From Atkinsonella hypoxylon (taxonomy: Eukaryota > Ascomycota > Sordariomycetes > Hypocreales > Clavicipitaceae), in the NCBI GenBank assembly GCA_000729835.1, contig JFHB01000131.1, positions 1 to 64,000 of the forward strand: a stretch of DNA of 64,000 nucleotides, written 5' to 3'. Positions within the stretch are counted from its first letter, which is position 1. Every line of letters starts with the position of its first letter. Made by a program: the position numbers and the translations under genes. Under the pieces are notes generated by a model that saw nothing but the letters and a program-made list of their open reading frames with translations, did no database searches and was not told where the DNA came from. Shown here one piece after another: positions 45,793 through 56,763 of the stretch.

Positions 45793-46312
45793 TCGATCGT
45801 CTGTCTGGTTGTTCAAGAAACAACTCGTACCGTCGTCAAAGCTTCGCTGCGGGCCCGTCAGGTCGGCGGGGATAGCTTCGACCAGAACAGACAACAGACA
45901 GACGTCTTGCACTACTACATGCTCCACTCGTAACACAACAACATGCTCACATGATCTATATCCATCCATTCGAACACGGCCTCTGCAGTTAAATTCGTGC
46001 GCCACTGTGACCGGAAGTTGAATTTCAAATTCCGCTTCAAACCCACTTGACAAGTTTTCCCCCACCCAAGCGACTTCGGAGCGTCACAATGGCGTATCAA
46101 GTACCTACTAATTCGGCATGATATTGTAAAGCTGGGTTTAACACGCAAAGGGAGAGCCAAGATTCACCTGAATTGCCCGGCTATTGTATATATTGCACCT
46201 TCTGGCAACTCTCGCAAGTGCATCTTGACGATATATCACGACCTTTTGCGTCCAACAACCCCGTCGACGGAATCAACCCTCTAGTGCAAGACCCGAGTAT
46301 GTCGATGAAACA

Positions 46313-46332
46313 ATATATATATATATATATAT
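46313..46332. repeat. (TA)n microsatellite
   Basis: About ten TA dinucleotides, next to the AT-rich relic upstream of URA2. Confidence 0.85.
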
Positions 46333-46439
46333 TGCTGTCATAGGGCCTGGCAATTGTAATGTAATTAGAGACCAACTTTCAACCATCAGCATCATAGAAA
46401 GAATGATTCTCTCGGCCCGAAATAACTCCCTTTATGTCT

Positions 46440-46900
46440 TCCATAGTTACTCTTTCAACAATTTGCTATTTGCATTATACTCACTCGTACATGCTTACTT
46501 AATAGTCCCTCTACTACTATTGTGCCCCAACTAACTAGTTACGGAGTATCTCTTTGGGGGCCGTAAGACTACACCCCCCCGTACCGATCCACTATTCTGA
46601 GCCAATTAAATAGCTGCATCTAAAGTTACGTGCCGCACCCTAGAAGTACTAAAGTTACAAAGAGCTACATTATAGATATTCTAGTCCTACTGCCCACCTT
46701 AGGCATCTAGGTAGGTAGCTGGCCTAAAGGAACATTCTAATAAATAAATAAGTTATATTATAATAATACTACTTATAAAGAAGCTATAAGTCTAGTCTAT
46801 TAATACTGCTACTAGCTGAAAAGCCTTATATAGGGATTAAGCAATGTGCGTAGCTGCTACTAAAAGTCATTTAAAGTCACTCTATAGAACTATGGAGAAA
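46440..46900. repeat. AT-rich relic resembling a RIP-mutated repeat
   Basis: This block is markedly richer in TpA and poorer in CpA/TpG than its surroundings and is full of stop codons in all frames. The clearest part is about 46735-46830, with words such as TTATATTATAATAATAC. That composition is what repeat-induced point mutation leaves in ascomycete transposons. No element family can be named. Confidence 0.4.
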
Positions 46901-47469
46901 AAGCGGGTCCTGCGGTCCTCAAAAGGAGTCCTGGAGATTTAACAAGTGCTGGGAGCAGTAACAAAAATGGAGCCTCGCCGCTCAAAAACGACCAAAAACT
47001 TCGCATCAGTGGGCCGAGCAGGGTTTGTCAACCACTATTGGTCAATCCGTCACGAAAAATCTATTAGCACTATGCAATGCAGCAAGGGACCTGAACCAAG
47101 GCGGGGACGAGGAGGGGCCAAGAATGAAAAAAAAGTTTCCTGCTATTAGTCCCGCTTCCGGCACGCAACTCTCTTCTCCTCTTGTTCACCTCGTCCCATA
47201 AACCTCTTCAACCAGAGGGGTAATAGAGAAGACAAGTTTCAATCGTGTTCCTGCGGCAGATGATTGCCAGGTAGCGCTTTTGACCTGTCCAAGGAAGCTC
47301 TGAGAACGGGTTTTCTTGCCCAGCTGTCGCTAGCAGATCCCACCGCACATAGCACCTTTTCTCTCATCATCGTCTTGCTTCTGCCCCTCAAACCTTTCAT
47401 TTTCTCTCCATTTTTCTTCGTCTTCTTTAATCTCCTTGATACATCTCAACTGATTGGCTCGCTTTCACA

Positions 47470-50400
47470 ATGGCCATCCAGTCACTGCCGCCGTCCTCGG
47501 CGCGCTTCTCCAGTGCCAATGATGAAGGCCTAATCTGCCTTGAATTCGAAGATGGCTCTGCCTACACTGGCTACAGCTTCGGAGCCGACAAGAGCGTTGC
47601 TGGAGAGCTGGTCTTCCAGACGGGCATGGTGGGATATCCAGAATCTCTGACAGATCCCTCCTACCGGGGCCAAATCCTCGTCATTACGTTCCCTCTCGTT
47701 GGAAACTATGGTGTGCCTTCGCGCGAAACTGCCGATGACCTTCTTAGCCATCCGCCTGCTCACTTCGAGTCATCGCAGATTCATGTTGCCGGTGTTGTTG
47801 CCGCTTCCTACTGTGGCGAGGATTTCTCTCACTTCTTGGCCGCCTCCTCCCTTGGCACTTGGTTGAAGGAGCAGGGCGTGCCTGCCATGTACGGTGTCGA
47901 TACCAGAGCCCTGACTAAGAAAATCCGGGAAAAGGGTAGCATGCTGGGCAGGATGAGGCTTGAGATCAAGGACGCTGCAATCAATGGTGCCGCTAATGGC
48001 GCCATCTACAAGGCATCTTCGAATCAGTTTGCTGAGGTTGATTGGGTAAATCCCAATGAGAAAAATCTCGTTGCTGAGGGTAAGTGCCATCGTCACGTAT
48101 TCTCTTTGATGCCCATATTTGCTGCCTGAAAGCCTATACTTATTGTTGTTGTTTGTGTCATCTGCAGTGTCTGTCAAGACTCCTAAGCTGTACAAGCCCC
48201 CTTCTTCCGTCGCCGCCCGCAAGCATCCTTCGGGTCGACCAATTCGTGTATTGTGTGTCGATGTTGGTATGAAATATAATCAGCTCCGGTGCTTCCTCAA
48301 GCGTGGAGTTGAGGTCATGGTCTGCCCTTGGGACCACGATCTGGCCAAGGAAGCTGGAGATCAGTATGACGGTCTCTTTCTCTCCAATGGACCCGGTGAC
48401 CCTTCCATTCTTGATATCACAGTCCAAAATATCCGGGACGCCATGGAAAAGAACAGGACCCCTGTTTTCGGTATTTGCTTGGGCCATCAGCTACTTGCAC
48501 GTGCCTCTGGTGCCAAGACCAGCAAGATGAAGTTTGGTAACCGCGGCCACAACATTCCTTGCACCAGCATGATCACAGGCAAGTGCCACATCACATCTCA
48601 GAACCACGGTTTCGCTGTTGATGCCAGCACTCTGCCTTCCGACTGGCAAGAGTTGTTTGTCAATGCCAACGACGGTAGCAATGAGGGTATCATGCACGTT
48701 GGTAAACCCTATTTTAGTGTTCAGTTCCATCCCGAGAGCACGCCTGGACCCCAGGATACCGAGTTTCTCTTCGATGTCTTTATTGACACAATTGTAAATT
48801 GCACAAAAAATCCTGCTCTCCTAGAGCGCCCCGTGAGTTTTCCCGGTGGTACAATTGAGGAGAATGAAAATCTTCACCCTCGAGTCCATGTCAAGAAGGT
48901 TCTTGTTCTCGGTAGTGGTGGTCTCAGCATCGGGCAGGCTGGTGAGTTTGATTACTCTGGCAGTCAAGCTATTAAGGCTCTTAAGGAAGAGGGCATCTAC
49001 ACTATCCTCATTAACCCCAATATTGCTACTATTCAAACATCAAAGGGTCTCGCCGACAAGGTCTACTTCTTGCCCGTCAACGCTGAGTTTGTCCGCAAGG
49101 TTATTCACTATGAGCGACCTGATGCCGTCTATGTTACCTTTGGTGGTCAGACTGCTCTTCAGGTCGGCATCCAGCTCAAGGATGAGTTTGAAGGTCTGGG
49201 AGTTAAAGTTTTGGGTACTCCCATTGATACCATCATCACCACAGAGGATCGTGAGCTTTTTGCTCGTGCCATGGACTCCATTGGCGAGAAGTGCGCCAAG
49301 TCTGCCTCAGCTAGCAATGTTGAAGAGGCGATGCGCGTCGTCAAAGACATTGGCTTCCCTGTTATCGTTCGTGCTGCTTACGCTCTGGGTGGTCTCGGCA
49401 GTGGTTTCGCTAATAATGAAGATGAGCTGCTTGAACTTTGCAACAAAGCATTTGCCGCCAGTCCCCAAGTGCTTATTGAGCGCAGTATGAAGGGATGGAA
49501 GGAGATTGAGTATGAGGTCGTTCGAGATGCGCAGGACAACTGCATTACGGTTTGTAATATGGAGAACTTCGATCCTCTTGGTATCCATACCGGTGACTCT
49601 ATTGTTGTCGCCCCTTCACAGACATTGTCTGACGAAGACTACAATATGCTGCGGACGACCGCTGTTAACGTCATTCGTCACCTTGGCGTGGTTGGAGAGT
49701 GCAATATTCAATATGCACTGAACCCATTCTCGAGAGAGTACTGCATCATTGAGGTCAACGCACGTTTGTCTCGCTCCTCCGCCCTGGCGTCAAAGGCCAC
49801 TGGTTATCCCTTGGCCTTCATTGCCGCGAAATTGGGTCTTGGTATCCCTTTAAAGGAGATCAAGAACTCTGTAACAAAGTCTACCTGTGCATGCTTCGAG
49901 CCATCGCTTGACTACTGTGTTGTCAAGATGCCACGATGGGACCTGAAGAAGTTTACCCGTGTATCCACTCAGCTGGGATCATCGATGAAAAGTGTGGGCG
50001 AGGTCATGAGTATTGGTCGCTCTTTCGAAGAGGCTATCCAAAAAGCGATCCGCTCTATCGACTTCCACAACCTAGGCTTCAATGAGACTCCTGCCTTGAT
50101 GTCCATTGACGACGAGCTTCAGACACCATCTGACCAGCGTCTCTTCGCTATTGCCAATGCTATGCATGAGGGCTACTCTGTTGACAAAATTTGGGAGATG
50201 ACCAAGATTGACAAGTGGTTCTTGCGTAAGCTCAAGGGTCTGAGCGACTTTGCCAAGGATATGAGCCGGTATACCACCAAGGACGTTGCGCGATCTCCTG
50301 ATCTGCTCGTGCAGGCCAAGCGTCTCGGTTTCAGTGACCGTCAGCTTGCCAAGTTCTGGGATTCCAACGAGATTGCTGTCCGTCGCCTGCGACTCGAAGC

Positions 50401-53322
50401 TGGAATTCAACCTTTCGTTAAGCAAATTGACACGGTTGCTGCTGAATTCCCCGCCTTTACCAATTATCTCTATCTCACATACAATGCTAGTGAGAGCGAC
50501 GTCTCCTTTGATGACCATGGTGTCATGGTTCTGGGTTCCGGTGTCTACCGTATTGGTTCCTCTGTCGAATTCGATTGGTGTTCGGTTCGTGCCATTCGAA
50601 CACTACGCAGCACTGGCTTCAAAACTATCATGGTCAATTACAACCCTGAGACCGTGAGCACCGACTACGATGAAGCCGACAAACTCTACTTTGAGAACAT
50701 CAATCTTGAAACTGTGTTGGATATTTACCAATTGGAGGCCGCCAGCGGTGTTCTTGGAGCCATGGGTGGACAAACACCCAACAATATTGCCTTGTCGCTC
50801 CATCGAGCTGGCGTACGGGTTCTCGGTACCTCTCCTGAGATGATTGACATGGCCGAGAATCGATACAAGTTTTCCCGCATGTTGGATCGCATTGAGGTCG
50901 ACCAGCCTACGTGGAAAGAGCTAACCAGTTTTTCCGAAGCCCGAGAATTCTGTAATGCTGTCAACTATCCCGTGCTTGTGCGGCCTTCCTATGTGCTGTC
51001 TGGTGCGGCTATGAACACTGTCTACTCTGAAAAGGACTTGGAGAGTTATCTGGCACAAGCTGCCGAGGTTTCTCGTGAGCATCCTGTCGTCATCTCCAAG
51101 TACATTGAGAACGCCAAGGAAATTGAGATGGATGCTGTTGCCAAGGACGGTGTGGTCGTCGGTCATTTCATTTCCGAGCACGTCGAGAATGCAGGTGTGC
51201 ATTCTGGTGACGCAACTCTTATCTTGCCTCCCCAGGATCTGGAGCAGGCTACCATTGAGAGAATTGAAGAAGCCACTCGAAAAATAGGTGCTGCTCTGAA
51301 CGTCACTGGCCCCTTCAATATTCAGTTCATTGCCAAAGATAACGATATCAAGGTCATTGAGTGCAACGTTCGTGCCTCACGATCTTTCCCCTTCGTTTCC
51401 AAGACCATGGGCGTGGATTTGATTGAAATGGCTACCAAAGCTATCATGCACCAGCCTTTCACGGAGTATCCTCCAACTACTATTCAGCCTAACTGCGTTG
51501 GGGTGAAGGTGCCTCAATTCAGTTTCTCGCGCCTTTCCGGTGCTGATCCTGTCCTGGGTGTCGAGATGGCATCTACTGGTGAAGTTGCGTGCTTTGGTAT
51601 TGACAAATATGAGGCTTATCTGAAGGCTCTCTTGTCTACCGGCTTTAAAATCCCCAAGGCTAATATCCTCCTGTCCATTGGTTCATACAAGGACAAGCGA
51701 GAGCTGCTACCTTCAATGCAAAAGCTACAGCGCATTGGCTACAAGCTGTTCGCCACTGCCGGTACTGCCGATTTTCTACAGGAGCATGGTGTTCAGGTCC
51801 AGTATCTTGAAGTTCTCGGTCGTGACGAGGACATCAGCTCAGAATTCTCCCTCACGCAGCATCTTGCCAAGAACATGATCGACCTGTATATCAATCTGCC
51901 TTCCAACAACAAGTACCGCCGTCCTGCCAATTACATGAGCAAGGGTTACAAGACTCGACGTATGGCTGTAGACTACCAGATTCCTCTGGTGACCAATGTC
52001 AAGAACGCCAAGATCTTAGTCGAGGCTATCGCTCGCCATGTCTACTTGGATGTCTCCAAGCGCGACTTTCAGCTGAGTGAGCTGCCTCCTCCACCACCAG
52101 CCAAATCTGCCAAGACTCCCGAGTTGAAGGCAACTCTTCCTTCCATCACTTCAGTAATAGAAAGCCCCCATCGACATGCCGCTGCTGATGGAACCGTGAC
52201 CTCTCCAACCCGTGTTGGACAGATCGACGAGCTTACCCTGCCAGGCACTATCCAACAGAGTTTCTCCATTAGTGCCTCGGTCATGAAGCTACTCTCTCAG
52301 CCATCAGCCTTCAAAAATGCCAATGTTTTATCAGTGAGCAAATATACTCGTGCTGATTTGCACATCTTGTTCACTGTTGCTCAGGAGATGCGCCTCGGTG
52401 TCCAGCGTGCAGGCGTTTTAGATATACTGCGTGGCAAAGTTCTTTGCACTCTCTTCTACGAGCCTTCCACTAGAACATCGGTATCTTTTGATGCTGCCAT
52501 GCAGCGTCTCGGAGGTCGAACAGTTGCCGTCCCTACTTCTCATTCGTCAGTCCAGAAGGGTGAGTCTTTGCAGGACACTCTGCGCACTTTGGCTTGCTAC
52601 GGTGACGCCATAGTCCTTCGACACCCTGATGAGAATTCGGTGCATGTGGCCGAGAAGTACAGCGATGTTCCGATCATCAATGGAGGAAACGGCAGCAAGG
52701 AGCATCCTACGCAGGCATTCTTGGACCTCTTTACCATTCGAGAGGAGCTTGGCACCGTTCAAGGGCTGACGATTACCTTTTTGGGTGATCTGCTATACGG
52801 TCGAACTGTGCACTCCTTGGTTCAGCTCCTGCGCCATTACCAGGTACAGGTGCAACTGGTGGCGCCTAAAGGTCTTGAGCTACCTAGGGAGGTTCGGGAA
52901 CAACTTGCTGCCTCTGGCCAGCTTCTCTGCGAATCTGAGAGCCTGACTCCGGAGATTATTGCCCGCAGCGACGTGCTCTACTGCACTCGCACTCAGCAGG
53001 AGCGCTTCGAGAGCGCCGAGCAGTATAAGAAGCTTAGAAACTCTTATAGAGTAGGCAATGCTGCACTGAAACACGCCAAGAGCCAGATGGTGGTGATGCA
53101 CCCTCTGCCCAGGAACGAGGAGGTTGCCGAGGAGGTTGACTTTGACCAACGTGCGGCATATTTCAGACAGGTAAGTGATCTTTTTCCCTCTCTTTCTTTC
53201 TGTCCTTTCTCTCTCTTTTCTTTCTTTTGTAAACAAGTTATAATTGCTAATGTGTGTCATAGATGCGCTACGGACTTTACTGCAGGATGGCGCTATTGGC
53301 CCTCGTCATGGCTCCTGCTTAA
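47470..53322 (+). CDS. URA2: Carbamoyl-phosphate synthetase / aspartate carbamoyltransferase (pyrimidine pathway)
   Basis: Cytosolic multifunctional enzyme making carbamoyl phosphate from glutamine, bicarbonate and ATP, then carbamoyl aspartate; family members are feedback-inhibited by UTP. Three exons: 47470-48079, 48168-53170, 53263-53322, summing to 5673 nt and 1890 residues. Domain order: small subunit with glutamine amidotransferase site FGICLGHQL (Cys about 307) and VQFHPE; CPS large subunit with two ATP-grasp halves; MGS-like regulatory domain ending near residue 1500; a Pro/Ser/Thr linker (about 1508-1565); and ATCase with EPSTRTSVSFD and HPLPRNEE. The last exon encodes MRYGLYCRMALLALVMAPA. 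Yeast and Aspergillus homologues are about 2200-2300 residues because an inactive dihydroorotase-like domain sits between CPS and ATCase. That domain is absent here and replaced by the short linker. Confidence 0.96.
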
Positions 53323-53713
53323 AGTCAAGCTTTTTTTTTTTTTTTTTGTACAACGATGTTTTTCGGCGCATGGTCGAGAGCCGAGAGCCGACTCAAAATT
53401 ATTCGAAAACGAGGATGACGTTCTTTCTTTTTAATACTCAAAACGACGTAGACTTGGGAATTCGTTCATTATCGATAGAATTACTGTTCCAAGGTATTCG
53501 TATTCGCTAGTCCAATGGCGTTGAGCCACGCAGGTGATTGTCTCCGCCTCCCATGTTGAATAGCAGTCGCTGGACTCGACTGCGTGTCAGAATAGATACA
53601 CATGACTAAGATAATGCATGTATGTGTATATATGTAATGTATAGTGTGTATGTATAGGTACGTAATGTTCGTACTTTTCGTGTATGTATCATGTATAGGA
53701 TTGAACAGTGGTG

Positions 53714-53735
53714 TTTATTTATTTATTTATTTAGT
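53714..53735. repeat. (TTTA)n microsatellite
   Basis: About five TTTA units downstream of URA2. Confidence 0.85.
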
Positions 53736-54843
53736 TACTTAGTTAGTCTAATCTAGTTTAGTTTAGCGTAGTCTAGCGTTCAATATATTTTGCATTGTGA
53801 TGTTTGTAGAGTTTATTTCTTCTTCATTTACTGGTCAAGTGTTCTTTCTGGAGGAAGCCAACCGGCCCGTGAGTCGTACGACTACTACATTGCCTCTATG
53901 GAATGCACATAGAAAAACATGATTAAGCTTCATATCAATTCCAAGTCACTCATCGCAGCGGCGCAATTATGCGTGACGTGGCTAGTTGGTAGAATTTTTT
54001 CATCTGGCCAGAGTCAACGATCAGCACAGCACAGCACGCAGATCGTCGGCGCCAAGTCACCTGCAGCCGGGAAGGCGCGATGCTCTGCAATTTCCTTCGC
54101 GAACTGCGCGCGTCGCAAGGGTCTGCTAGCTGTGGCAAGGAACACAAAAGCAGAATTCCAATTAGTTAAGCATCCTCGCTTTCGCACCCTAGCTTTGCTC
54201 TTGAAGAATCTCGAACGGAGCCAAGTCTCATTTTGCGCACACCAAGATGGTACTAGTCGTTGTCGATGTTACCGAGCGAAGCCAGATATTCATCGACGTT
54301 TTTCTCACACAAGCGATTGAACCATGGAATTTAACGAATTCAACCGCGTGGATTACAAGCGCCGAGGAACGGATCGTGCAATTGAGCTCGTTCAAATCAC
54401 AGCCTGGTGTCGAGTCGAGTATGCAGTCCAGGGGCAACAGTGATACACTCGACCTAAATGACGAAATTTCAGCCTCAGTCAAGTTGCACGACCTGGTCAT
54501 CCTCATTGGCTGACTTGGCAATCAGTCTCTGGGCTGCGTGTCAAGGATTGTCCGTTTGTCAGGCTCAGCATAACATGAGTCCCTATTTAAATGCAAGCCT
54601 CGTCGCAACTATGCATTCGCTCACTCCCTCCTTGTGACAACAACTTCTCCGACGGTAGGTCATTCGCTGTCACCTTTCGACAGCGGTTACCTGTGCGCTG
54701 ATGGCGACTGCGAATGTAAACGCGAACCACTGTGCGGGAAGTGGTTGCTCCATCGTGCGCTTGCAGGTCAAATATACAGGTAGGTTTGCCAAAGCATCCC
54801 GATTCCAAACCAACACCAAAGGCTGCGTCTGTAGCTGACCCCT

Positions 54844-54887
54844 GGACGACTGGACGACTGGACGACTGGACGACTGGACGACTGGAC
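54844..54887. repeat. (GGACGACT)5.5 tandem repeat
   Basis: Five perfect 8-bp units plus a half unit, between URA2 and FOX2. Confidence 0.95.
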
Positions 54888-55040
54888 ATTTGAAGATGGA
54901 ACAACGGAGCAAGATCTACCTACGTCTATTGATAAGCTTTGCGAAACTCCACACCAGTATAAGTTTGCTAAGAAAGCCGGCACTTCCGTTATGTCTGTTT
55001 ATTCTACCCTGCTCGCCGGCATCACTGTGTCCTGCACTAA

Positions 55041-55625
55041 CACTACGATAGTGTCGCATCCGCCAACTGGGCACGCAATTGCAGCCGTTGCAGGGTTGCT
55101 TTATCTCAGACATTTTTGATCCCGGACATCTGGTGGAACGCGTCAACCAAAAGAGCTAATGGCTATTTTGGGTATAAGGAGTTTGCCCACTTGACCAACG
55201 ACGAGGAGAAGCCTGATGGCTGTGGTGAGTCTGAGACCACAGCCCGCCTACCCTGACATCATTTGAGGTCTTGAAAAGCTACTTACGGTTTTCTACGTTA
55301 CGTGGCAGCGTCTTGGTCCCGTTTTGAGGTCAAGGCTTTTAAGCTAAAGAATAAGAAGCAGAAGGCACCCAAGGATTATACTTATAGCTGGAGCAAGCTA
55401 AACTCATATTCAAGATGGTATGAGAGCAATCACACAGTTATAATCCTATTCTGCGGCCGAAGGGAGGAGAATAAAACAACCAATCAAATCACCTACAATG
55501 GTACAAACCTGGAGCTGTTTTCCAAGAGCCTCCTCGAACCTTGTGCGGGCCTTATTATCGAGATGGCAGCTGTGAACAGGAGATCCAGGGACGAAGAACA
55601 AGCGGACGATTGGCGGCAACAATAG
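55041..55625 (+). CDS. Unrecognised two-exon candidate gene, 5' end missing
   Basis: Two open segments join in frame across a plausible 84-nt intron (55225-55308, GTGAGT...GGCAG). The first (55041-55224) includes ARNCSRCRVALSQ, IPDIWWNASTKRANGYFGYK and HLTNDEEKPDGC; the second (55309-55625) includes SWSRFEVKAFKLKNK, YTYSWSKLNSYSRWY and HTVIILFCGRREEN. Together they encode 166 residues, Lys/Tyr/Trp-rich with a few Cys, ending at a TAG. There is no in-frame ATG in the first segment, so at least one upstream exon would be needed; ATG 54991 opens a short hydrophobic frame (MSVYSTLLAGITVSC) that could not be joined convincingly. I recognise no family. It could be a small lineage-specific protein, a decayed gene, or chance. 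Confidence 0.3.
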
Positions 55626-56225
55626 TGAAACAATCTGCTGTCATAATGCAGCTCGACGAAAAGGACGGAAGGACGCGAGGAAAGCTTTACTGTCCCCGGG
55701 ATGCGCATGCTCCCACACGCAGATGGAGCAGGCAGGTAATTGTCCAGGATGGGTAAAATATGAAAACCGGTGGGATTCTGCGTAGATATGGACATGTAAC
55801 TTTCATTCATTGCACCGGGTTATTTTGACGCTTGACTGGGCTCTGTTAGCAACATATAGTAGCTTGTTTAATTGATTGAAATTCTCTCTGTGAAAAATCC
55901 ATGCCCAACATGTGCTCCTGCCCAGCGTACACAGAGAGCACAATGTGCATCTTCCTCCACCGGAAGGTAGACAGCCAGGCAGGCAACCAACCAATCCCAC
56001 CCAAGGCCTCCACGTGACGAACAAGGTTTGTCAGGATCTCCAAGCTGGTAGTCAGAGACCGGACCCTCAGAGTTCGGCGAGGTTGACGTCGAACGAAATC
56101 CCACGGTATAGGCTTCTGTAAGGAACAGCCGGGCGGGGATAGGGTGATTGCCAATCCACGGCGGTAGCCTCTTTCCGAGCCGAAAATCAATCACACGGCG
56201 AGGACATCCAAGCACATATATGTTA

Positions 56226-56258
56226 CGGAGCACGGAGCACGGAGCACGGAGCACGGAG
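56226..56258. repeat. (CGGAGCA)4 tandem repeat ending CGGAGTA
   Basis: Four 7-bp units preceded by TTA and ending in CGGAGTA, so the array resembles an amplified TACGGAGTA word. Confidence 0.85.
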
Positions 56259-56403
56259 TAGTCAACGAGTTGAGGGGAGGTGGGCGAGCGAGCAAGCATG
56301 TGAAGGTAGCCGGGCCTGCAAGGCGAATGGCCCAAAGGAGACTAGCGGGCGCCTTCTTGTCCATCCCCCGCAATCCAAGAGCACCAGACCAGACGCAACC
56401 CCC

Positions 56404-56443
56404 CCTCGGTAGCGGGCGGCGGGTAGAGCTGCTTCAGCCGAGG
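56404..56443 (+). promoter_or_regulatory. Inverted pair of CCTCGG boxes in the FOX2 promoter
   Basis: CCTCGG at 56404-56409 and its reverse complement CCGAGG at 56438-56443 lie about 320-360 bp upstream of the FOX2 ATG. In Aspergillus, CCTCGG is the core bound by the zinc-cluster activators FarA/FarB that induce fatty-acid catabolism genes. Assignment here is inference from sequence and gene context. Confidence 0.45.
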
Positions 56444-56558
56444 CAGTAAGTGGCAGTGTCACGCAGCTGTCGGCAACCCATGCATGGTCCAGAAGTCAAA
56501 AGTCGTAACGTCACCTGCCTCTTCACCGGCCTTCCGATCCTCTCTCCTTCATCCTGCT

Positions 56559-56602
56559 CCTCCCCATCACCTCCCCATCACCTCCCCATCACCTCCCCAT
56601 CC
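56559..56602. repeat. (ACCTCCCCATC)4 tandem repeat in the FOX2 leader/promoter
   Basis: About four copies of an 11-bp pyrimidine-rich unit, 160-205 bp upstream of the FOX2 ATG. Confidence 0.9.
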
Positions 56603-56763
56603 GTCATACCCCCTTTGCGAGCTATTTTGTTTTCCTTCTCTCTTGTCGCTCCGTTGTCTGCGATTGAGCGTCTGTAGACTGCCGGAGAGAATAAGAATAA
56701 ACGCCCCTCCATCCTCCATCGTCGCCCGTCACATCTCACATCTCACATCTCACAACCGCCATC

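Larger units (their letters stand above)
45042..47469. other. Intergenic region with simple repeats and an AT-rich relic, upstream of URA2
   Basis: About 2.4 kb between the divergent histidine-phosphatase and URA2 genes. It holds a purine repeat (45731-45792), a (TA)n tract (46313-46332), the TA-rich block 46440-46900, a TACGGAGTA word (46540) and, close to the ATG, a pyrimidine-rich URA2 leader. Confidence 0.6.
53323..56763. other. 3.4-kb region between URA2 and FOX2
   Basis: It begins with the URA2 3' region (T run near 53330-53347, TTTA repeats 53714-53735). It then holds the weak two-exon candidate at 55041-55625, several short tandem repeats, and the FOX2 promoter with two CCTCGG boxes. 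No other gene was recognised. Confidence 0.55.

Noticed and set aside
55868..56335. 155-codon minus-strand open frame upstream of FOX2
   Set aside because: It translates the CGGAGCA tandem array and promoter DNA; no protein-like pattern.
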